Positions 55,473 through 61,472 of a DNA stretch of 64,000 nt are shown here, one piece after another. This stretch comes from Verrucosispora sioxanthis (GTDB lineage Bacteria > Actinomycetota > Actinomycetes > Mycobacteriales > Micromonosporaceae): NCBI RefSeq assembly GCF_010560025.1, contig NZ_SAIY01000001.1:186001-250000 (forward strand), read 5' to 3'. Numbering within the stretch: position 1 is the first letter of the stretch; every line of letters starts with the position of its first letter. The notes below the pieces were generated by a model. That model was not told the DNA's origin. It saw nothing but the letters and a program-made list of their open reading frames with translations, and did not search any database. The position numbers were made by a program, and so were the translations under genes.

Positions 55473-55608
55473 GCTGCCCCCTCCCGGTGCGCCGGGGCGG
55501 TCGCCGGGCACCGCCGGGCACACGGTCCTGCCTTCTTCCGATGATGGTCTCACCACCGGGCGTACCTCACATCCGGGCCGGCGCGTGTTCGCGTAGGCTC
55601 GGTGCGTT

Positions 55609-56319
55609 GTGACCTCCACCGACCCCACTCCCGCCGTCGCCGTGCCGCATCCGGTACGGGCGATCCGCACCTACCACCCGCGTCGCGGCCGGATGAGCGG
55701 CCGGCAGGTGACGGCGCTGGAGCAGCACTGGCCGCGGTACGGGCTGCGCGTCGCCGACGCCGACCCGTTCGACCCCGTCGGCCTGTTCGGCCGCCGGGCC
55801 CCGCTGGTGGTCGAGATCGGTTCCGGCATGGGCGACACGACCGCGGAGATGGCCGCCGCCGACCCGGATCGAGATTATCTGGCGGTCGAGGTGCACACCC
55901 CCGGAATCGCCAACCTGCTGGACCTGATCCACCTTCGTGACCTGGGCAATGTCCGGATCGTCGAAGGCGACGCGATGGAGCTGCTCGATCTGCTGCCGCC
56001 CGCCTCGCTGGACGCGGTACACGTCTTCTTTCCGGACCCGTGGCCGAAGTCCCGCCACCACAAGCGGCGGCTGATCCAGCCCGCCCACGTGGCGCGGTTG
56101 CGGTCCCGGTTGGCGGTCGGCGGCACGCTGCACTGCGCCACCGACTGGGCGGAGTACGCCGAGTCGATGCGGGCCACCCTGGACGCCGATCCGGGCCTGG
56201 TCAACGCCCACGACGGGTACGCACCCCGGCCCGCGTACCGGCCGGTGACCCGGTTCGAGCGACGGGCGCTGCGCGCCGGCCGCCCGATCGCCGACCTGAT
56301 CTACCGCCGCCACCGGTAG
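55609..56319 (+). CDS. trmB: tRNA (guanine-N7)-methyltransferase
   Basis: 236 residues. SAM-binding VVEIGSGMGDTTAEMA, EVHTPGIANLL and the TrmB signature VHVFFPDPWPKSRHHKRRLI are all visible, as is the C-terminal FERRALRAGRPIADLIYRR. It methylates G46 in tRNA. GTG 55609 follows a TAGGCT box by 9 nt. The unusually long N-terminus (to RMSGRQVTALEQ) is normal in actinobacteria. Confidence 0.95.
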   Translation: MTSTDPTPAVAVPHPVRAIRTYHPRRGRMSGRQVTALEQHWPRYGLRVADADPFDPVGLFGRRAPLVVEIGSGMGDTTAEMAAADPDRDYLAVEVHTPGIANLLDLIHLRDLGNVRIVEGDAMELLDLLPPASLDAVHVFFPDPWPKSRHHKRRLIQPAHVARLRSRLAVGGTLHCATDWAEYAESMRATLDADPGLVNAHDGYAPRPAYRPVTRFERRALRAGRPIADLIYRRHR

Positions 56320-56391
56320 GCCCGACGGCGGGCGAGCGCCGGCTGCCCCGGTTGGCGCACAGGCAATTCATCCAGGCACCATGGACCGGCC

Positions 56392-58896
56392 ATGACACTC
56401 ACCGCCGCGCTGCCGAAAACCGCCGACCCCGACACCCTCTACGACGCGTTCGCCAGTTGGGCGTCCGAGCGCGGCCTGGACCTCTACCCCCACCAGGAGG
56501 AGGCGGTCATCGAGATCGTCTCCGGGGCCAACGTGATCATGAATACGCCGACCGGCTCGGGCAAGAGCCTGGTCGCCATCGCCGCGCACTTCGCCGCGCT
56601 GGCCGACGACCGGACGACCTTCTACACCGCGCCGATCAAGGCGCTGGTTTCGGAGAAGTTCTTCGCGCTCTGTGAGGTCTTCGGCGCCGAGAACGTCGGC
56701 ATGCTCACCGGCGACGCCAGCGTCAACGCCGACGCCCCGATCATCTGCTGCACCGCGGAGATCCTGGCCAACCTGGCGCTACGCGAGGGCAGTCGGGCCG
56801 ACGTCGGTCAGGTGGTCATGGACGAGTTCCACTTCTACGCCGAACCGGACCGGGGCTGGGCCTGGCAGGTGCCGCTGATCGAGCTGCCGCAGGCCCAGTT
56901 CGTGCTGATGTCGGCGACGCTCGGCGACACCACCCGGTTCGTCGACGACCTGACCCGGCGTACCGGCCGGGCTACCGCCGTCGTGCGCTCCGCCGAGCGG
57001 CCGGTCCCGCTGCTCTTCTCGTACGCGATGACGCCGCTGCACGAGACCCTGGAAGAGCTGCTGGAGACCAAGCAGGCCCCGGTGTACGTGGTGCACTTCA
57101 CCCAGGCCGCCGCCCTGGAACGCGCCCAGGCGCTGATGAGCGTCAACGTCTGCACCCGGGCCGAGAAGGACATGATCGCGGCCGCGATCGGCGGGTTCCG
57201 GTTCACCTCCGGCTTCGGCAAGACCCTGTCCCGGCTGGTCCGGCACGGCATCGGCGTGCACCACGCGGGGATGCTGCCCAAGTACCGCCGGCTGGTGGAG
57301 ACCCTCGCCCAGGCCGGACTGCTCAAGGTCATCTGCGGTACGGACACCCTCGGCGTCGGAATCAACGTGCCGATCCGCACGGTGCTGTTCACCGGCCTGT
57401 CCAAGTACGACGGGGTCCGCACCCGGCTGCTCAAGGCCCGCGAGTTCCACCAGATCGCCGGTCGGGCCGGACGAGCCGGCTTCGACACCATCGGGCGGGT
57501 CGTGGTGCAGGCGCCCGAACACGTCATCGAGAACGAGAAGGCGCTCGCCAAGGCCGGCGACGACCCGAAGAAGCGACGCAAGGTGGTGCGCAAGAAGCCG
57601 CCGGAGGGCTCCATCGGCTGGGGCAAGCCAACCTTCGACCGTCTGGTGGAGGCCGAACCGGAACCGCTCACCTCCAGCTTCCAGGTCAGCCACTCGATGT
57701 TGCTCAACGTCATCGGCCGCCCCGGCGACGCGTTCGCGGCCATGCGGCACCTGCTCACCGACAACCACGAGGACGCGGCGGCCCAGCGCCGGCACATCCG
57801 CCGGGCCATCGCCATCTACCGGGCGTTGCGGGCCGGCGGCGTGGTCGAGGAGCTGCCCGAGCCGGACGAGACCGGGCGGCGGGTCCGGCTCACCGTCGAC
57901 CTGCAACTCGACTTCGCCCTCAACCAGCCGCTGTCGCCGCTGGCGCTGGCCACCATCGAGCTGTTGGACGGCGACTCGCCGTCGTACGCCCTGGATGTGC
58001 TGTCGGTGATCGAGTCGATCCTCGACGACCCGCGCCAGGTGCTCTCCGCGCAGCAGTTCAAGGCCCGTGGCGAGGCGGTCGCCGCGATGAAGGCCGACGG
58101 CATCGAGTACGAGGCCCGGCTCGAACTGCTCGACGAGGTGACCTGGCCCAAGCCCCTCGCGGAGCTGCTGGAGAACGCCTACGAGATGTACCGGCGGGGG
58201 CACCCCTGGGTGGCCGACCACCAGCTCTCCCCCAAGTCCGTGGTGCGGGACATGTACGAGCGGGCGATGACCTTCACCGAGTACGTACAGTTCTACGGGC
58301 TGTCCCGCTCCGAGGGCCTGGTGCTGCGCTATCTCGCCGACGCGTACAAGACGCTGCGGCAGACGGTGCCCGAGGAGGCCAAGACCGAGGAACTCGTAGA
58401 CCTGATCGAGTGGCTGGGCGAGCTGGTCCGCCAGGTCGACTCCAGCCTCATCGACGAGTGGGAGCGGCTGCGCAACCCGACCGACCTGCCCGACGTCGCC
58501 GCCGCCCTGGACGACCGGCCGGCGGCGGTCACCCGCAACCCGCGGGCGTTCCGGGTGCTGGTGCGCAACGCCCTGTTCCGGCGGGTCGAGCTGGCCGCGC
58601 TGCGGCAGTGGAACGCGCTGGGCGAGTTGGACGCCGACTCCGGTTGGCCCGCCGACGCCTGGGCCGACGCGCTGGCGCCCTACTTCGAGTCGTACGACGG
58701 GATCGGGACCGGTCCGGACGCCCGTGGCCCGGCGCTGCTCATGATCGAGCAGGGTCGGGAGCGCTGGACGGTCCGTCAGATCCTGGACGATCCGGAGGGC
58801 GACCACGACTGGGGCATCAGCGCCGAGGTCGACCTCGCCGCCTCCGACGAGGCGGGCGCCGCCGTCGTCCGGATCACCGACGTCGGCCAGCTCTGA
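56392..58896 (+). CDS. DExH-box helicase with DUF3516 C-terminal domain
   Basis: 834 residues. Helicase motif I NTPTGSGKS (about 50), motif II MDEFHFY (DEFH), SATLGD motif III, HHAGMLPKYRR, GTDTLGVGINVPIRTV and QIAGRAGRAGFDT (motif VI) place it among Ski2-like DEAD/DEAH enzymes. The C-terminal ~400 residues correspond to DUF3516, an actinobacterial helicase-associated domain. RNA or DNA substrate is unknown. ATG 56392 fits the start of homology. A hairpin with a T-run follows. Confidence 0.94.
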   Translation: MTLTAALPKTADPDTLYDAFASWASERGLDLYPHQEEAVIEIVSGANVIMNTPTGSGKSLVAIAAHFAALADDRTTFYTAPIKALVSEKFFALCEVFGAENVGMLTGDASVNADAPIICCTAEILANLALREGSRADVGQVVMDEFHFYAEPDRGWAWQVPLIELPQAQFVLMSATLGDTTRFVDDLTRRTGRATAVVRSAERPVPLLFSYAMTPLHETLEELLETKQAPVYVVHFTQAAALERAQALMSVNVCTRAEKDMIAAAIGGFRFTSGFGKTLSRLVRHGIGVHHAGMLPKYRRLVETLAQAGLLKVICGTDTLGVGINVPIRTVLFTGLSKYDGVRTRLLKAREFHQIAGRAGRAGFDTIGRVVVQAPEHVIENEKALAKAGDDPKKRRKVVRKKPPEGSIGWGKPTFDRLVEAEPEPLTSSFQVSHSMLLNVIGRPGDAFAAMRHLLTDNHEDAAAQRRHIRRAIAIYRALRAGGVVEELPEPDETGRRVRLTVDLQLDFALNQPLSPLALATIELLDGDSPSYALDVLSVIESILDDPRQVLSAQQFKARGEAVAAMKADGIEYEARLELLDEVTWPKPLAELLENAYEMYRRGHPWVADHQLSPKSVVRDMYERAMTFTEYVQFYGLSRSEGLVLRYLADAYKTLRQTVPEEAKTEELVDLIEWLGELVRQVDSSLIDEWERLRNPTDLPDVAAALDDRPAAVTRNPRAFRVLVRNALFRRVELAALRQWNALGELDADSGWPADAWADALAPYFESYDGIGTGPDARGPALLMIEQGRERWTVRQILDDPEGDHDWGISAEVDLAASDEAGAAVVRITDVGQL

Positions 58897-58909
58897 AATT
58901 TTCCGCGAG

Positions 58910-58938
58910 GGGGCCGTCCGGGATGCCCGGGCGGCCCC
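58910..58938 (+). terminator. Rho-independent-like terminator of the DUF3516 helicase
   Basis: 13-bp stem (GGGGCCGTCCGGG with CCCGGGCGGCCCC, one G-T pair), ATG loop, followed by TTTCG. Confidence 0.85.
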
Positions 58939-58966
58939 TTTCGTACCCTGGGCGATGTCAGGGTCG

Positions 58967-58992
58967 TCGATTAGAATGTATGTACTAATCGA
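58967..58992. promoter_or_regulatory. Palindrome TCGATTAG-N10-CTAATCGA upstream of an unknown gene
   Basis: Perfect 8-bp arms in an A+T-rich patch, with TAGAAT as a possible -10 inside. It lies 24 nt before the start codon of the next gene, so it is likely an operator for a dimeric regulator. Confidence 0.6.
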
Positions 58993-59015
58993 GTTCCTGA
59001 CCTGGGAGGATGCTC

Positions 59016-59660
59016 GTGACCGCGCCCATCTCCGCCCCCCTCACGCCGTACGCCACCCTCCTCGGTTTCACCCGGTACGTCGACCGCACCGGCCCGACCA
59101 AGGCCAGCTTCGTCGGCGGCCTGCGCCGGCAGCGGGCCAGCCGTTCCGGGTTCAACCCGCACGGCCAGTTCGTGAAGGCGCTCAAGGCCGACATCGCCTT
59201 CCACACCGGCGGCACCCACCTGGCGCAGGTGGTCGACGTGGTCAAGCCCCGCTGGCGGCCGCTCTACCAGTCGCTCGTGCCCGGCGCGACGGCCTGGCTG
59301 CACTCCCTCGGTGAGCCTGCCGGGGTCGACCTTGCCCAGACCCGCGACGCGCTGGCCATGCTCGGCGACCTGCCCATCAAGATCAACCCCCACTTCGGCA
59401 TCCGGTACGCCGACGGCCGCGCCGAGGCGGTACGCCTGCACTTCGACGAGGCCCCGCCCAGCGAGGAGGCGACGCTGGCGGCACTGCACCTGACCGCCCG
59501 TCACATGGACGCCGTGCTCCCGCACGCCGAGCCGGTCCTGGTCGACGTGCGCCGGGGCAGCACCCACCGGATGCCCGACAACGCCAGGCCCGACGAGATC
59601 GAACGCTGGCTCGCCGGCGAGGCAGCCGCTTTCCGGGCCATCTGGTCCGCCGCCGCCTGA
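59016..59660 (+). CDS. Conserved hypothetical protein behind a palindromic operator
   Basis: 214 residues. PYATLLGFTRYVDRTGPTKA, NPHGQFVKALKADIAFHTGG and KINPHFGIRYADGRAEAVRL are well formed and soluble. No family or catalytic motif is recognised; His residues are frequent in short clusters. GTG 59016 is preferred over ATG 59010 because GGGAGG would be too close to the latter. The A+T-rich palindrome upstream suggests tight control. Confidence 0.7.
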   Translation: MTAPISAPLTPYATLLGFTRYVDRTGPTKASFVGGLRRQRASRSGFNPHGQFVKALKADIAFHTGGTHLAQVVDVVKPRWRPLYQSLVPGATAWLHSLGEPAGVDLAQTRDALAMLGDLPIKINPHFGIRYADGRAEAVRLHFDEAPPSEEATLAALHLTARHMDAVLPHAEPVLVDVRRGSTHRMPDNARPDEIERWLAGEAAAFRAIWSAAA

Positions 59661-59690
59661 CCCACCCCGCCCCGCCCTCCCCCGCCCCCT

Positions 59691-59725
59691 GCCCTGCCCT
59701 GCCGTGCCGTGCCGTGCCGTGCCGT
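59691..59725 (+). repeat. Seven tandem pentamers GCC(C/G)T
   Basis: Two GCCCT followed by five GCCGT units, directly after the hypothetical gene. Non-coding simple repeat. Confidence 0.85.
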
Positions 59726-59732
59726 AGAAAAT

Positions 59733-59797
59733 CAGCAACGTCGGGGAAAGTGTCGCCTCGACGCACCCGGAAGCAGCACTTTTCCCGAAGTTGCTTG
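59733..59797. repeat. Imperfect inverted-repeat element, left of the DUF559 gene
   Basis: CAGCAACGTCGGGGAAAGTG at 59733-59752 pairs, with three or four mismatches, with CACTTTTCCCGAAGTTGCTTG at 59777-59797. The loop begins TCGCCTC. The same arm and loop start recur at 60863-60925 on the other side of the DUF559 gene. Confidence 0.8.
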
Positions 59798-59825
59798 AGC
59801 AGTAGCGCCCCGTCGCGGCGCGGCG

Positions 59826-59875
59826 GCGCGGCGGGGCGGCGGGGCGGCGGGGCGGCGGGGCGGCGGGGCGCGGGG
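59826..59875 (+). repeat. G+C-only tandem repeat, unit about GGCGGGGC
   Basis: Roughly five near-identical 8-bp units made only of G and C, ending 50 nt before the DUF559 gene. It may form unusual structures; it codes for nothing. Confidence 0.75.
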
Positions 59876-59924
59876 TTATCCACAGGGCGGCGGGCGGTGC
59901 TTGCGGTCGTCCATGGTGGACGGC

Positions 59925-60818
59925 ATGGCTAAATCCGCTCGGCGTCCGCCGCAACTGCGCGGGCGCGTCTTCCAGGGTTCCCGTGCCGTGGCCCGAGGGC
60001 TACTGACCCGGGGCGAACTACGCAGCCGGGCGTGGCGACCGGTCTTCCGGGACGTGTACGCCGACGCACAGCTCACGATCTCGCACCGCACCCGATGCCT
60101 GGCTGCGGCGCGGTGGGTGCTCCCACCCGGGGCGGTGATCGCTGGGCGCAGCGCCGCCGCGCTGTTCGGCGCCGGATTCATCGGAGACGCCGATCCGCTC
60201 GACATCCTCGTACCCGCCGGTTTCCGCTTCGGGCCGGTCGCCGGTCTGGTGGTGCACACCGGCGAGGTCGCCGAGGCCGATGTGCTGTCGCACGCCGGCA
60301 TGCCGGTCACCACGCCGCTACGGACCTGCTGGGACCTGGCCCAGTGGCTGGATCCGGAGGAGGCCGTGGTCGTGGTGGACCGGCTGCTCGGCCAACGACT
60401 GGTACGCGCCGAACAGTTGCGGGAGATGGCGGACCGACGTCGCGGCGCCCGGGGCTGGAAACGCATGCTTCGGGTGACACAGCTGGCCGACCCGGGCGCG
60501 GAGTCGGCTCAGGAGTCGCGGCTGCGGGTGCGGATCGTGCTGGCCGGTGTTCGCCGGCCGGTCACCCAGTTCTTGGTAGAACGTGACGGCAGGTTCATCG
60601 CCCGGGTCGACCTCGCCTGGCCAGAGTTGAAGATCGCGGTTGAGTACGACGGGCTCTGGCACGACGATCCGCAGCAACTCCATCGCGACCGGCGACGCCT
60701 CAACCGCCTGCTCGGCGAGGACTGGATCGTGTTGCACGTGACCGCCCAACGGCTCCGCGAGGACTTCGACGGCTTCCTCGCCGAACTCCGCCAAGCAATC
60801 CGCACCCGCACCCGCTGA
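59925..60818 (+). CDS. AbiEi-like / DUF559 (Vsr-fold) nuclease-like protein
   Basis: 297 residues. The N-terminal half resembles the AbiEi-type winged-helix and following domain (RGLLTRGELRSRAWRPVFRD, VYADAQLTISHRTRCLAAAR). The C-terminal half is DUF559, a Vsr/PD-(D/E)XK-like domain, with the motif VEYDGLWHDDPQQLHRDRRR and a preceding ARVDLAWPELKI strand. Such proteins are frequent in actinobacteria and are unassigned. ATG 59925 gives the shortest conserved form; ATG 59913 is possible. The gene lies between two related inverted-repeat elements. Confidence 0.88.
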   Translation: MAKSARRPPQLRGRVFQGSRAVARGLLTRGELRSRAWRPVFRDVYADAQLTISHRTRCLAAARWVLPPGAVIAGRSAAALFGAGFIGDADPLDILVPAGFRFGPVAGLVVHTGEVAEADVLSHAGMPVTTPLRTCWDLAQWLDPEEAVVVVDRLLGQRLVRAEQLREMADRRRGARGWKRMLRVTQLADPGAESAQESRLRVRIVLAGVRRPVTQFLVERDGRFIARVDLAWPELKIAVEYDGLWHDDPQQLHRDRRRLNRLLGEDWIVLHVTAQRLREDFDGFLAELRQAIRTRTR

Positions 60819-60862
60819 TCCCACCACCCCACGCACAAGCCCGAACGAGCACAAGGGCAGAC

Positions 60863-60925
60863 GGCAGCTTCGGGGAAACTGCCGCCTCAGGCCGTGTCGA
60901 GGGGACACCTTCCCCGAAGTTGCAC
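60863..60925. repeat. Imperfect inverted-repeat element, right of the DUF559 gene
   Basis: GGCAGCTTCGGGGAAACTG at 60863-60881 pairs with CACCTTCCCCGAAGTTGCAC at 60906-60925. The loop begins CCGCCTC. It shares both arms and loop start with the element at 59733-59797. Confidence 0.8.
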
Positions 60926-60936
60926 ACGCCCGTGGC

Positions 60937-61338
60937 TCAGGGGTGCGAGCAGGGCAGCCTAGTGGGGGTGGGTGGGGTCAGGTCGGTGACGGGCACGACC
61001 TTCGGATCCTCGGGGTTGCCGACGATGACGCGTAAGGCCGGATAGCGGTCGGCCAGGAGCTGCCGGCAGGGGGCGCAGGGGGTGACGAGGGACCGGCCAC
61101 GGTCGCCGACGGTGACGATTGTCTCCAGCTCTGCCACGCCCTGTGTGGCGGCGGTGCCGAGCGCGACCGTCTCGGGGCAGGCTCCTCCCGTGGCGTGCAC
61201 CACGTTGACTGCGGAGATCACCCGACCGTCGGCGGTACGCGCCGCCGTGGCGAGGGTGTGGGTGGCGCTGCGGCAACGCAGCTTCGCCACCGCGCTGGCG
61301 GCCTGCACCAGCGCCCGATCGGTGTCACGCATCGTCAT
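60937..61338 (-). CDS. Cytidine/blasticidin-S deaminase-like protein
   Basis: 133 residues of the CDA fold. Zinc ligands and the catalytic Glu fit ACPETVALGTAA (Cys, Glu), and the second zinc pair is PCAPCRQLLAD. SAVNVVHATGG precedes. The spacing resembles blasticidin-S deaminase and cytidine deaminase homologues of actinobacteria, so the substrate may be cytidine or a related nucleoside. ATG 61338 or 61332 starts it. Confidence 0.87.
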   Translation of the reverse strand: MTMRDTDRALVQAASAVAKLRCRSATHTLATAARTADGRVISAVNVVHATGGACPETVALGTAATQGVAELETIVTVGDRGRSLVTPCAPCRQLLADRYPALRVIVGNPEDPKVVPVTDLTPPTPTRLPCSHP

Positions 61339-61472
61339 CGGCGTCCCCGTGTCCCGCTTCCAGCCCGGCGCCCAACGATAGACCGACCGGAGCAGCCGGC
61401 CCGAGCAGGCCGGGCATGGCGTGGGTAACCAGGAGGCGGACCGGCGGGCGGCTGCCTATCCTTGGCCACGAC

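Noticed and set aside
56779..58806. 675-codon minus-strand frame
   Set aside because: Antisense to the DUF3516 helicase with clear helicase motifs on the plus strand.
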